From Pardosa pseudoannulata (lineage: Eukaryota; Arthropoda; Arachnida; Araneae; Lycosidae): 64,000 nt of DNA. Made by a program: the position numbers and the translations under genes. The stretch is from positions 72,101,616 through 72,165,615 of the forward strand of contig CM063502.1 of the NCBI GenBank assembly GCA_032207245.1, given 5' to 3'. Below are positions 46,101-60,108 of this stretch, one piece after another; position 1 is the first letter of the stretch; every line of letters begins with the position of its first letter. The notes beneath the pieces were generated by a model. That model did not search any database, had not been told where the DNA came from, and saw nothing but the letters and a program-made list of their open reading frames with translations.

Positions 46101-47745
46101 ATCAAGTAAAATGTATGATGCCACGTAACACATTAACGGATTATAAAATTCCAAATTAAACTATACACCATTTATAGAAATATTTTAACACATAACTGAA
46201 AACTTAAAATACTTAAATAGGATTACATTTAATAAAATAATGTTACTACTACAAATGTGAAAATTTTCATTATTAATTAAAACCCGATCTATAAATAAAA
46301 ATATTTGAAAATATTTCATTTACAAAATGCGTTTTTTAGGAAGAAATTTCATTAAATGATAATGTAAAGTTACATAATAAGAAAAAGTAAAACGATATTT
46401 GCAACATTTAAAATGTACCAGCCACTTTAAAATCTCAGGCAACATAAAACATTAATATCTCAGAAAAATTATCATTACTCTTAAAATAATTATGTATTAT
46501 AAGTAATTTAATATTTGATGTTAATAGTTACTAGAAACTGGGTTGATTCTTGATGTTTCAAAAAAGAATAGCATCAAAACAATTATAATAGAAATACATT
46601 AACTCCAACCATTTCACGTTGTATGATTTTTTGAAGAGAAAATTGCTCCTTCGAGCGAAGTTTTGACACAAAGACAATTTCATACAGCAGCAATATAAAA
46701 AACAAAAGAAATAATAAAGATTCGATGACATATAACGATCGTAAACGTTAGATTTTGACGTAAATTCTATTTTTACTATTTTTTTCTTAAGATGCTGTAT
46801 GTTGTCTGGTAGAGAAATCAAAAACAGATAACGCAATATAGTAAAATATTTAGAACATTCTTGCAGATCAGGAAAATGTCTCTGACTAGAAATATACAAA
46901 TGTTTAATATAAAGATTCGTTTTTTATAAATATTTATATATTTTTCTATAGTAACAAAATTATTAAAGAAGCTAGAAACAGTTTTCAAGAATAGAGTGTA
47001 TTTTGTTTTCTTCCATAACATAGCTCATTTGCCATACATTAATTTTATTTGTTATCAAAAGAGCTTTTTATTCGAATTACATTAACAATAAAATAAACAT
47101 ATTATGCATTAGACAACAAGATTTGAATATGGAAATTTTTTATGGTCTTAAATTTATGCCTTTTTATAACCTGTTTCGTATAAATATCATATTAACAACA
47201 AAAACAATAACAATACTAAAATTATAAATGTGTGTGCTGAACTTTTACTTATTTATTAAAAGTTTTCAGAGGTCTGGTGCATTGAAAACACATTTAACAT
47301 TTCACATTTTATTTACAAGTGGGGAAATCCCTTATCATCTAAAATATATGTGAATATAATACGTTTTAAGAATTAAGGTAATCCACTGTTACGGTATTAA
47401 ATTCTTATTTATAAAGTTCCAAGTATTAGTACATTATTTGCAGTAATTTGAATATTATCCCACATAAAACATATATATTAGGAATACACTATTTGTTTAG
47501 AGATTTACTGACTGCACTCGACAGTTTAATGGATAATAAGATTGATATTTATTGCTTAATATGGAATAGGAAATGCTGAACATATTTGGGTGTACTATGG
47601 AGCAGACTGGGTGTAACTCTACCATTATAGCTCTTTGACCCTGAATGAGCCAAATAAATATCAAATATAGAACTATGACTAACATAAGGAAACAAACTAG
47701 AATTTATCTCGATTTTTAAAATATTCTAATGTTGAATTCCATCTA
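43173..47745. other. AT-rich stretch, nothing recognised
   Basis: No supported feature. The 113-codon minus frame at 46558-46899 is long for this composition, but rich in Phe, Tyr, Leu and Lys as AT-rich noise is, and I recognise no domain in it. Confidence 0.5.
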
Positions 47746-48301
47746 TTCAATCCAATTCACTTTGAGCTCAAGTAAAGGACGAGCAAAATTTTTCAACGAA
47801 CAATGAATATTTAGATGCACTGCCACATAAACAATTACTGAGAATCATGTAGAATGACCAACCAGTAATCTTTCTGAAAGTAATAATTTACATTTACTCA
47901 CAGGTAAGCAAATGTTATTCGGAACAGCATCCATGTGGTTCACCTTGTGACATGAAAGATAAAAACTTAATCAAAATCTTTACATCAACCATGAATATTT
48001 AGATGTAGTGTATTTTGCACCATTACTAAGTACCGCGTGTAGCGAAACTTCAGTAATTATTTTGAATGTAACATTTTACAATTATTCACCGTTATGCGAG
48101 ACTTGAATTCAAAGTTAAGAGTAAAGATAACAAAATAACCAAATTTGTCAAAAATTGTGAAATGGTAAAATTTTAGTTTATATAATTACTCAATTTAGAA
48201 AATGCCTACATTGTTTTTGTGCTGAACATTTTGTAGTGTGGATTATTTTATATTTTGTAATGCATTCTTAATACAAGCCTAAATAATGTTACTCGTAAAT
48301 A

Positions 48302-48755
48302 ATATATGGAAATAAACTGTCTAAGAAGATTCTTTGGAAAATATAAGACTATTCATTAAATTTAAATCTCACGTATAATATTTTTTAACATTTCCTGGTC
48401 ATATATCATATTGATAAATATGTAAGCTTAGAAATTATATTGTTTTTTAATCTGTTGCATAATTTAGTCATAAAACAGTCTTTTTGTCACAACAGTTGGT
48501 CTTCGACGTATACAAAATTTACATCATATATATGGAAATAAACTGTCCAAATAAGGTTATTTGATAAATATAAGACTATGCCTTAAAATTTAAATCCCAC
48601 GTACAATATTCTTTTAAAATGTCCCGGTCAGATATCATCTTAATAAACCTGTAAGTTTAGAACTTATATTGTATTTTAATCTGTTACATAATTTAGTCAT
48701 AAAACAGTTTTTTGCAACTGTTAGTCGTCGACGTATGCAAAAATTACACAAATTC
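48302..48755 (+). repeat. Two-copy tandem duplication, unit about 226 bp
   Basis: ATATATGGAAATAAACTGTC starts the copies at 48302 and 48528. Both continue through ATATAAGACTAT, TTTAAATC.CACGTA, TAATCTGTT.CATAATTTAG and CGACGTAT.CAAAA. Moderately diverged, non-coding. Confidence 0.9.
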
Positions 48756-51720
48756 TTCGAATAAGATACAAATTTATGTAATTGTACTTTTGAATTAAAA
48801 AAATATTATTCCAATAGCTTGAAATGCTAAAATTTAGTAAGTAAGATTAATAAATGTTCTGTAACCAATAAACCTAATTAAAGGGTTCAAAACTAGAACA
48901 AAATTCATTTAAACAAACTTCATTACAAATTTAATTTTTCTTGTTACAAGAAAAAATTGTCTGTCAGTATAAATTACGTATAATTTCCTATGAACTAATA
49001 TGTACATATGGTAGAAAATACCCTAATGTTTAAGAATTTTCTAAAATTGGCTTACGTTTTCGCAAATCAGCTATTATTTACACAATTTGAATTAAATTTC
49101 TGAGCACATCTCTAAATGGACTTTATTTGTATAGGTTGGGAATCTCTCATTTAGCCGAAGCTAACACTGATACTAACATAGTTTTTTAAAGTTTCGCATC
49201 TGCTTGATAAATATTTACCGAAATATCTAATTTGTTATATTTAACAATATTTTTCCTGTATTAATGAGATGGTAAAAAGATAAACTAAAAGAATTTGTGG
49301 TTGAAATCAGGGTAAGGAACATGTATCAACCGTAAACGATGGCTACATCAATAAGAATGGTGACAAGCCCAAGAAGTAAATACAATGAGAATCCCTCTAA
49401 GTAGCTAAATAATGGTGTTTATAATTTTAACACCGAAATTAAGCATGGCACAGGCAAAATAAACATGACGTAATTAATATGAATCTATATTTAGTTTCAG
49501 CTATATAAAAGTTGCAATGTGTGCAGTTAAAATTGTAAGAAATACTTTTGAACGAGATTCCCTCTTGATGAAACCAAAGTGCCAGTAACATACCTATAAG
49601 AATATTCGAAAGCATGCCGATTAACATTTAGAAAAACAAGTATGTTTTCCGTTTAAAATATCTTTGTAGAACATGAATCCCCCTAACTCAATCTTCCAAA
49701 TATTGCACTAAATATTGATTGACCATTGTACTTGATGTTTGACACATCAGATATTTTGCATAATATGTCTAAAGTAAATTTGGGAGAATGTCGGAGTTGT
49801 CCTTAGTTATTCATCACCCTGTTGAACAATAGAGTGGACGTCCATTATATTACTTTCAAAATGACACAAACATGCATAGATCAGTTTCTGGCATTCACTA
49901 TACACTTTGTATAATATATAATTTGTACTGTTTATAAGTTCGTAGTAACATATACTCATTATTACTATATACGTATACAAGTTATTAAAATTACACTGTT
50001 CTTGCTGGTTTACAATAAAAGAGCTTTATTAACAATTTTTGTAAAAAATAAGCATAAGACATAACTTTTGTCCTATTTATATTATACAAGTATCAGTAAA
50101 TTCATACAAGAAGAATAAACTTTAAAGAAAGCTACATTAAAATTTAAAATTTTAATTTTGAATACTACATATAACAAGAGAGATTCTAAAAAATTATGTT
50201 GTTCATGATGTCATTTTAGTACATTTGCCTTGAAAATTCAAAACAGATAAGTGAAATAGACTTTTATTTAGACAAAGTGAAATTAGACAAACACTATTCA
50301 CTGTAAACTATAAATATATTAAACTTTCATTGAGTTTTACTTAAATTTAATTAAGGTATAATGAAATAATTTCTAATAGTAGTTTATTGATATGAATTTA
50401 TTTTAAGAAATTACAAATTGATTGAAGGTTCTAAAAATGTAATAATAAAACGTTTAATCGATATATGAAATGTTTAAAAGAGATGGCCTTTTTAACTGGT
50501 ATATTTCTATGTATAGAGAGAAAAGAAGAATATATTTATTTCGTGAATAGTATTCGTAAAATTGTCCTGGAGAACTCGATATATATGAAACTACATGATT
50601 ACACGTCTCACCTATTTTTCTTCCCAGGTGGGTCTAAAAGCGTTACTTCTTACTGGACTTCTTTATGCTCTCAATATTTCTTTCACTTAGGGAGTAAATA
50701 AACTGCTGAAATATTTCTTTCCGTTCAGAGTAATATAAAAGAATAATGCATTTCATTTTGGTTCAGTAAGAATGAAGCTTTTCTTTTCTGTCTTTCCTAT
50801 TGATTCTCAGTTAATAATATAGTCAAGAAAAGAAGGAACATCAAACCAATTTTATGATACAATGCTTAAAACGGAGATAAATCTATACATGCATATAAAT
50901 ATGTGTTAATATAATAATGAAAGTTGATAATTAATGAAAATTATTAAAAAGAATTGCTTTGGGCAAAACTGATAGTCAATATAAGATTCTGAACGCAGGG
51001 GGAATTGAAATTAATATACGAAAATATATTCTAACGAGTAACGATACAAATTCTATCGGATAATTAATATCATGTATTAGTTTAATGCACTGATATATTG
51101 TGCATATACCTATCTGACATAAATCTAGAAATAAATTTGTTAGGAGATACATCTGAAAAAAGAAGAGATATGCTTTACAGTATACCATGTATGAAAGAGA
51201 TTAGTATACTATTTTATGCAGCAAAGGCTTATTATTATTATAATAATTATTATAATTTTTAAAGAAACTCAACATTATTATAGATCACTGTGAATTTTTA
51301 CACCGCATTGAACGTAAACTTGATGCATCTTCCTAGTCTTACAGTAACCTAGTATTAGTTTTCAGTATGCTATTGCTGCTAAGGAGTGGGATAGGAGATT
51401 TTAATTTTATGATTGCAGATTAACTTCTAAATTCCGAAATTGATTTGTGTCATCAGTTTCCATGTAAACATGACCTTGACGATATTTATTTATTTTTTAG
51501 AGATTGATCAATCAGACTGGAGGTGAGGCTTTACCTTTTGTCTCTTTTCTGTGTTAGAAATTTCGATTTTTAAGAAAATATCTTAGATGATAATACTTTA
51601 GGAAGTAATAGAGGTTCACGAGGAAACAATCTGATGAGCATTTAGGTATGTTGTGAGTATTGTATTTCAACGCAAGTTAGATAATTATATTCTAAGAGGT
51701 GAATTATTTCGGTAATATTA
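48756..51720. other. AT-rich stretch, nothing certain
   Basis: Nothing recognised. At 50616-50631 a strong acceptor-like CTATTTTTCTTCCCAG precedes a short frame with a hydrophobic run (ALLLTGLLYALN), but a lone hit of this kind is weak evidence for an exon. Confidence 0.4.
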
Positions 51721-51721
51721 G

Positions 51722-52155
51722 TTTGCTTTAAAAAGCGATTGATTTGGTGTACAAATAATTGATAATCAAGTAACTTATCTAACTTTAAAGTAGTTCAAAT
51801 GAGCTTTTTATACTTTATTATGTTTATCGTTAGTAGACACATACAGTAAAAAAATTGCTTTGTTTATAACCATTATGGAAATATTTTATACCGATATATT
51901 CATGCTATGCCCTGAAGTTTATACCCCTGCATATAGTAATCTTAGTTTCCTTTAAAAAGCGATTGATTTACTTGGTGTACAAATAACTGATATCTAAGTG
52001 ACTTATATAACTTTAAAGTAGTTCAAATGAGCTTTTTATACTTAATTATGTTTATCGTTAGTAGACACATACAGTAAAAAAAATGCTTTGTTTATAACCA
52101 TTATGGAAACGTTTTATAATGTTTTTATGCTATCCCTGAAGTTTATACCAGTGCA
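51722..52155 (+). repeat. Two-copy tandem duplication, unit about 224 bp
   Basis: TTTAAAAAGCGATTGATTT recurs (GCGATT at 51735 and 51959). Both copies keep AACTTTAAAGTAGTTCAAAT, GTTTATCGTTAGTAGACACA, TTTGTTTATAACCATTATGG and CCTGAAGTTTATACC. Well conserved and non-coding. Confidence 0.93.
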
Positions 52156-52925
52156 TACATATTACATTACATGTCATACACTGCGAATAATATAAAAAAA
52201 TCTTTATCACATGTTTATATATGGACTCAATTACAGAAAATATACACATTAATAAAAATATCATATTTTCGTTATGACTTGAGGCTTATCAAACATATCT
52301 TGATAATTAAATTCAGATATAATATGCTTATATGAATGGAATATTTCGAACCTTAAATTATAGATATTTATTTAGTTTTTTCAGCAATATTTGGGGAAAA
52401 TTTTTATGTTTACCAATATCTTTCTTATATTAGCACTAAACGTTTCTTTAACGTTTTCTTTATTCTTCTTTCTTTTTAAACTTAAATCTACTAGTAGAAA
52501 AGCTTTTAGCTTATTGGTTTAAAATCCTTCAAAATTGGTGCAGTTTAAAATCATACGGAGAATAAAGATTTTTATTCCTTATAATAAAAACGTGGCCTAC
52601 TTATAAACTGATAAATCCCATTTTCTCCTTAATAGGTCTAGGAAATGATTGTGGACTTTCTAAAATTTTATATTTTTCTGTTATGACAAGTGTAAGGAAA
52701 ATACAAACCCCTGTCTGATAAGACAGTCAGATGTATTCTGTTTAATAGCAAAAATTATTTAATTTCTAAGGTTAGAATAGTATTCCAGATAAAATATATC
52801 TCTATGAATTTTCTTTATTTTATGAGATAATGAAAGCGTAATGCGTCGTAAGATTTTAAACTGAAATTAGTTTTGTTTCAAATTATTTTGATATTTTTAA
52901 TGTGATATTTTGAAGTGAACGTGAT

Positions 52926-53475
52926 ATTTTCATGTTTTATGTTTTATATACAACACATTTTACTACAATAAAAAACTTAAGATTTTTTCAGTGATATGGT
53001 AAAAGAATTCAACCTTTAAAAATTAAAAAAAAAATATTGATATAACTAAATATTAAATTTTTTCCTCCTTGTACATATGTAAATCAATGGATTAGATGAA
53101 CAATTATATTTTCATGTTTTATGTTTTATATGCAACAAAATTTACTACAAAAAAAAAATTTAAGATTTTTTCAATGATATGGTAAAAAAATGCAACCATT
53201 AAAAATTTTAAAAAAATATTGTTATACTTAAATATTAAATTTTTTTCCTCCTTATACATATGTAAATCAATGGTATAAATGAACAATTATATTTTCATGT
53301 TTTATGTTTTATATACAACAAATTTTACTACAATATAAAATTTAAGATTTTTTCAATGATATGGTAAAACAATTCAACCTTTAAAAATTAAAAAAAAATT
53401 ATTGTTATACCTAAACATTTAATTTTTTCCTCCTTATACATATGTAAATCAATGCATTAAATTGACAATTATATT
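52926..53475 (+). repeat. Three-copy tandem array, unit about 182 bp
   Basis: ATTTTCATGTTTTATGTTTT starts units at 52926, 53108 and 53291. Each unit has ACTACAATA-like text, AAGATTTTTTCA.TGATATGG, a poly-A-rich middle, and TTTTTCCTCCTT.TACATATG with GTAAATCAATG. Differences are mostly in A and T run lengths. Confidence 0.94.
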
Positions 53476-55193
53476 GTCACTTAATTCTTTTTTCTTCTCG
53501 AAAGATGAGCTTTTACTGAAAAAGTAAGCTTTTTGTGACACTGATTATCAGGGAATCGTGTTAAAAATAATTCCATTTTTGATACAGCGCGTTACGTTCT
53601 ACATATTATATTAATTAAGACCTGTACAAATAGCTATTAAACACTGATCTTAACATTTTGTACCTCCATTACAAATTTGCAAATTTAGGTCATGAAAAAA
53701 ATAAAGAAAAAATGGGAATTTTACATGAGGTGCAGTTAAAATTGCCAACTGTGAAACACTAATATTAATTCAATCCTATAATAAATTTAATTTTGTATCG
53801 TTGTTCACTTGACCAGAAGCACATAATTTTTACTGAAAAAAATTGATTTTTTTAAAATTTAGAAATAAATGTGCAGAAGTCCGATTTCTCAAAAGTGATT
53901 ACAGTTTATTTATGTAAGAATAATTTTTAGACAAATAATTTATTACATTTATATTAAATGCATAATTTCTTATATGAAGAAATAATATACGTTTTGGCAA
54001 TACATTATATCGTTGTGTTATGTTATATTTTAAATGTTAGAAGTAATGTGTCCTAAAGTTCTAGGAAATAATGTCTCTGTTTTCTCTACGTATTGTCTTT
54101 TCGTCTATGTCCTTAAATGTTGAACCGAGTCACGAATTTATCGTATAATATTTTGAGATCTTGGAAAAACGAAATTTATCCAATTACCTAAATTTCTCAA
54201 CGAGAGATTAATTTATAACATCAATTCAATGAATATTTGTAATTTCTAAATCATATTTGTTATCTATTAAGCGAATAGCCTCTAGTGTTACTTTTTTAAT
54301 GAAGACTTATCTCACAAAATATGGATTAAATCTGGATGCAACCTAATTCTCTCTATATTTAAGCAGAATATGATATTTTTATCAGTAATTTTAATGTCTG
54401 TATATATATCATTTATAAAGATTATAATTTACGGACACATTTTTTGCATTTACCTAATGTACACAAGTGTTTAATATTTGGAGATTCACGTGAATACAAA
54501 TATGTTTTACACTTTGTATAGCTTCGCGTTTCAGCACTGATATTTACAAAAAAGTGGTTTTATTTACACAATGATTTATAATAGACGGTTTTGTTAATTG
54601 TCGTTATCCTACAACACTGCAGTTAACACAATTTATTCACAGAATTCATTTAAAAAGGAGACAATAATCATATGTTTCCTAACAAATCCTAAATTATTAT
54701 TTAATGAGATAGAAATACTTATTTCTAAACTAAATTGTGAATTTATTATAAAGAAGTATTAAATGCATGGGAAATAGATTAACCGCAAATGTAGTTCTAG
54801 AAATCGCTATGTAAATATAAATTGTGTTCAAAGTTATTTATTAAAAAATATGAAATATAAATTGTGTTAAAAGTTATTTATTAAAAAAATATGAATTTTT
54901 GTTTTTAGAAAATACAGGCTTCTTTTTCTATAAAGTTTGTTTAAAGTTATTAGTTAAAATAGTTTTTAAATTTTGAACTTACAGTTTAAAATCTGAAAGA
55001 AAATTTGTTGTTTGATATACTGAACCCTTTACTTCTTTTCAAATGTTTTTATTAAAATTCTGCTTTGTAAGGGTAAATAAATTAAAATATTTGGTTTGGC
55101 TTATAGCAAACCGATTTACTTGTATGCTGCACAAGGTCTGATGAGATCTGGCTTAATACTAGAAACACAACAGATACGGTATACCTAAAACTA
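53476..55193. other. AT-rich stretch with a 43-bp duplicate
   Basis: Positions 54811-54896 hold two copies of ATATAAATTGTGTT.AAAGTT followed by ATTTATTAAAAAA.TATGAA. Nothing else is supported. Confidence 0.5.
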
Positions 55194-56895
55194 CGGTTTG
55201 GGTCAAATTGACCCCGATTATCTTTGTTATACAAAAAGTACTCTTCATTTATACAGAAATGATATTTATTGATATTCAAATATTACATTGTTATAATAAA
55301 CGAAAAAAAAATAATATATTATAGTATGGGAATTTAAAATAGTTAGGAAATATATAAACATTAATAGAAATATTTATTTTCACCAGTCAAGATTTCTAAC
55401 GCATTTCTTGAGCAGTTTGAGGAACTTCTTTTTATATATTTTGTATACTTTTATCATACCGGTATTTTACTGTCAGAACAAATAGATAGTCTTTTGTTCC
55501 ACACTTTGTTGCTTGGTAGCAAACTCTTTTTCATATCTTCACAGATTCTTCAGTAATATCAGCTTTTGACTTTTTATGTGACTCTTATTTTTGCTTGCAA
55601 ATACTATAAGTAGTAAGCAACTCTTCAAAGATTTGTTGAAGATATTCTCTCCTGCATTTTATTTCAGTAACTTCTTTGTATAAAATCCAGTAATTTACCC
55701 AGCAGGATCAAAAATGTTATAGAATACATGAACAAGCCACCTCCTTTATCCTGCTTTCACCGAATATTTTTGAGCCAATTTGGTGGCCACATCGACGCCA
55801 AATTTTCTTGTATTATAAAATATCGTTTCATGAAGATTTTTTAGTTAATTGTTAGTAATGACTGTAGGACGAAGGGAGCTCAATAAGTCATTTTTCTTAT
55901 TTTTTACTTGATAATCCGTCATAGTATACTATCATACATAATGTATCGTATAATGATATCTTGACTTTTTTTCCCAAATACAGGTTATTCTTTCTGATTT
56001 CATTTCATTCACATCATTTAGAAAAGTCTTCTTTATTTTTCACCTTTGGAAGAGATATAGTGTTGTGAAAAAATTATATGTAGTTGTATAATTTCCTTTA
56101 CTTCCGAAAGGAACTAAGAGATGTAAAACTACGTACTTGGAGGGAGTAAAGTTTTAAAAACATTTCTCATCTTTACCCAGATATGGGTTTCCATATCTGG
56201 GAAATATTTAGCCATTGAGCATGCAGTTTTTTTAATAGTAGAAATTTTAATGTGAACCTGTGAAATCTCCAAATTGGCTATGGCAGCCTTGAGCTTGAAG
56301 CAGATTTTAGATTTCATTCGATAGGGAAAAAACTATAAGCAGCGGAGTTCTCTTTGAGTATGCTAACCAGAGACATTTTCTTCCATAATATATAAGTCAT
56401 AATGGGATGCCTCACTTGAATGAAAAAGTTATTTACCATTAAAATGAACGTATATTAACAAAATAGGGCAAAACTTAATTTACTTTACAACACTAGTCAT
56501 TTGCCTTCTACCACTACAATAAAGTTCTCAGCTATCCTTCTGTATTCAGTAAGACCTAATTCGACTTCCCAACCCATATCCCTGTTAGTTGACAATTTGA
56601 TCGTAGGTATTGGTCTGCTCACATATGAACAATGAAAAGGAAACTATAAAAGTATTTCTATTTCCAGGAAACGTTCAATTGAAAAATTCATACTAGTGAT
56701 TATAATGGGGGCGGGAATTTTGGTATAATTATTTAAAAACTTGTAAGTATTTATGCGTTTAAGCATCTTAATTTCATAGATTGTGACTGGTATAAATATT
56801 GGAAATATCGAAATATTTTTTTTCAATTCTATTGGTGGCGTTTCGAGAAAATCGGAAAGAAAGTTTATTTTGGTTTAAAATGACCCATCCCTCTT
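55194..56895 (-). pseudogene. Dead piggyBac-family element, copy C, opposite to copy B
   Basis: The minus-strand left end GAGGGATGGGTCATTTTAAA (about 56880) and right end CGGGGTCAATTTGACCC (about 55200) match copy B's ends. Transposase pieces include GNYTTTYNFFTT (about 56070; the family motif is TTDNFF, so the catalytic Asp is Tyr), LHPTV-like text near 55870, FYNTRKFGVDV (about 55810) followed by KYSVKAG, and RRWLVHVFYNIFD.AG (about 55720). These are typical of the DDE_Tnp_1_7 domain. Several stops and frameshifts break it. It lacks the insertion found in copy B at 35920-36065. Confidence 0.85.
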
Positions 56896-58524
56896 ACCCA
56901 TTGTTAAAGCCGATTCTAAAAGTATATGAGCATCTATAACAAATTCAGATTTTGAATTGACTATATGACGTAGCTTTTCTTAATGAATTATAACTTTATA
57001 ATAAATAATCACAAATGTTATGTTCAATTTTTGATCAATGTAGTTTTTACATTAAATCGAAATTTAAATAATAATAATACGTGAATTACCTCTTAGTTTG
57101 ATATCACAAATTTAATCGGCTCCCATGATATTTTTTGTTTTGTTTCAAAAGCAGAATGCAAGATGATGTAATCACCTTGCATTCATCTTTTTGTATCGTG
57201 GCATCAACCTTGTGTGTTATTTTTCTTTAGAAAATTATACTTTCTCAAAGGTTTTATTAGATTCATAAGTATAATTTGAATTTAAGCATAATATGTTATG
57301 AATCTAAATATGAAATTGAAAACAAAATTTCGAAACAGTTTCAATTTTATTTCTTCGTTCATTATTAAAATGTTATTTATAGAAGCCCATTACATTTCTT
57401 AAAATATTTAGAATAAAAAAGTTTGTTTCTTTTTATGCATAACTTAATCACATATTTACTGTTTTTAATGTGCTATGAAATATAACATTTAAATAATATA
57501 TGATTTAAAGAAAATGATTTTACAGTAAATTTTCCCAATATTTGGAGCTTCCGTAATTACAATTTTCTCACATCCTATGATGAAAGTTTTGTTTAAATAT
57601 AATATTAAAATAGAGTGTTTTCTTTTAGGGTGATGATTCTTTAAGATCTACGTGTCTCATTTAAATTATTCTCCTTTAGTTTAAAAAAGATCGAAATGAT
57701 CTCGGTTTCCTACATACGCTTGCAAAATAATAACTTAAACATCTGTGGTAGCTTAGAGTTGAAATAAAAGTACAAAATACTTTTGAATTTACCTTTAATT
57801 TATTTTTAAAAATATTGTGAATTAAAAATATTTGAGTATTTTTTTTTTAAATATTTTAAATCATCTAACCAGACTAGTCTTTTCGTAGAACTTCTTGCTA
57901 TTACAATTCTATGAAACCTAACCAACAAAATTATATGATTATCTTTTAAAAATAGTTACTACAAATATAGGATTCACTTTTTGGATAATTGTTAACTAAA
58001 AATTAATATTTTTTATATATTTTATTATATATTATTTAATTGAATCCTGAAACAAAAATGATGGGATTTCTTTAATAGCTGTGTCGTAATCTTTAGTATC
58101 TTTATATGCTTTTTTTCATATTAAATAAATTCAGTTTCATAAATGCAATTTAAAAATTACCCTGTAAAAAGACCTGAATTTCAAGTGAAAATTTGAAATC
58201 CTTTGAATTTTATCATTCTTAAAATTCTTTCCTTAAAAGTATTTGAATATTTAAAAAATTATCTTCTATTTTAATATAAAGCAGTGCTTGTATGTATAAT
58301 AAATTATAATAGGATGATCTTGATCATGAAAATGTTTACTTGAATTCAGATTCTGTGGCGTCTTTGCGATGCATATGATTAATATGTATTATTCCCCATA
58401 ATTTATAATTCAGAATGATCTCGGTTTCACAAAAAATCTAACAAAACACCGAAATGCTATATCAATTTAATAATATTTCATTTTTTATGTCGATTCATTC
58501 TTACAATACTTTTAATGAGTAGCA
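56896..58524. other. AT-rich stretch, nothing recognised
   Basis: A small inverted repeat (TGCAAGATGATG / AATCACCTTGCA) lies at about 57158-57182. No gene seen. Confidence 0.5.
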
Positions 58525-58800
58525 AATCAGTACCTCAGTGGCGTTGGTGTAGAGATTTCCTCTTCAAAGACACTGATTCGACGTGCAGTACTTGTGCTGG
58601 GCAAGGCTGATTCAGTCTTTCATCTCTTCAGTTGATAGACTGAGTACCAAGCATGCTTGGGAACTAAACGCAGGGGCTTCTGTGTAAGGTTGATCACCTA
58701 ACCGGAATACATGCTTAGTACACCAGGGGCCTATGATCTCGAAAACGGAGATTGACACCGAAGATCATGGTTCCCAATTTCGGCTGTATCACCGGGGAGA
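58525..58800. repeat. Dispersed repeat family R1, copy 3 (best preserved)
   Basis: A GC-richer island in AT-rich flanks. It begins near CAGTGGCGTTGGTGTAGAG, passes GATTCGACGTGCAGTACTTG, CTCTTCAG, AAGCATGCTTGGGAAC (58649-58664) and GATCACCTAACCGG, and ends near CACCGGGGAGATTCG before a T-rich run (58810-58860). It shares its core with 15548-15830. A T-rich tail suggests a retroposed or SINE-like element, but I see no clear pol III boxes or target duplication. Confidence 0.7.
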
Positions 58801-60108
58801 TTCGTTTCAGTTTTTTTTAAATTTTATTTTATTTTTTTTTATTTATTTTTTATTTTTTTTTACGGGGAACACTAATTTTATACATAAATTGGATGCAGAT
58901 ATTTTTTGTTTTTTAATTGTTAAAAATCATAAATAAGGTGTATGTGATTTTCTTTGAAAAGCTGGTGCATGGTTTACCAGCAAAGCCTATTTTCACTTCA
59001 TATTCACTGTTTCATTCACAATCTTTTTTTAAGTTTTATGATTGAAATTGAAGTGAGATACGAAGATCTCACTTTAAATGAACATAAAATTTCAAATACG
59101 AATAAGAAAAAAACAGTGAATTTTAATTTAAAGGTGAGTTATTTGGCATCTTCAATTAAATTATATAGTATTACTTAAATAATTAAATATTTCAATTTAT
59201 AATTTCTTACTGTTAAAAGACTATAAAATATTCAAAATTTAGAACTTGAAATAATTTTCCAATAGTATTTAAGAGATTTATTTCCTTAAATAAAAATTCG
59301 AATGCATTAAAATTATAGTTATATGCTAATTAAGTATATTACCCATTCTCTGCCAGAAACCCATTCACTCATTTTCTATTTTTTCTAACAGGAAATTAAC
59401 TTCCGTTAAAACATTATTATAACACAGTTGTATTTAAATATCTTTTTCAGCACACATAGAAATACTGGAATCTTAGAGTCACGAAGATGCATAACTCTTA
59501 TGAATAATGTATAATCTTCATACTATTTGCAAAGAACTGATTCCTAAAAAATCCCTAAAACTTTATACTATGAAATACAAGATGCATTTAGATGGGCGTA
59601 TTATTTTTTTTTTATCTCTTAATTACACGACTAGGGTAGAATTTCGTTCAGGATATCATTTTTTAATTACGAAATAATATATGATGTAGGAATGTTTGCA
59701 TTTAAATTATAGTCAGTGTAATTATACGTGAGTCATTGCAAAATTTAGATTCTTTTAAGGTATATAGACATTACAGCAACGTTTCCTCAATCTTATGGAG
59801 AATTTATAAAATATATTAAGTATATCAATCTAAATTATATTTGTGCAGATGATTCTAAATTTTGCTACTTTATTATTGTTTCATTAATCATAGCGATTGT
59901 TATAACAATGCAAATTCTTATGAATTTTTTAATTTAAAAGACGAAATAATAAAATTCAATAATATGTACCATTCATCATACTAATTAATTAGCAACAATA
60001 ATACAAACATAGAATAAAACTCATCATAAAGAAACATTCAGGATGCTTTTCAGATGCCTATAAGTTTCTCTTTAAAATAAGTAATAGATTTTTAGGTCCA
60101 ATACAAGT
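58801..60108. other. AT-rich stretch, nothing recognised
   Basis: Starts with a T-rich run and contains no supported gene or repeat. Confidence 0.5.

Noticed and set aside
46558..46899. 113-codon minus frame
   Set aside because: Composition is dominated by AT-rich codons, with no recognisable domain, splice signals or conserved motif; chance is likely.
47746..48080. Possible further tandem repeat (TGAATATTTAGATG recurs near 47803 and 47991)
   Set aside because: Only short matches around this motif and CAGTAAT; too weak to call without an alignment.
50632..50694. Short hydrophobic frame after a strong acceptor-like CTTCCCAG
   Set aside because: A single polypyrimidine-AG with 20 codons is expected by chance in 64 kb.
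58733..59178. Two adjoining plus frames of 67 and 74 codons
   Set aside because: The first starts inside the R1 repeat and runs through its T-rich tail; the second has no support beyond being open.
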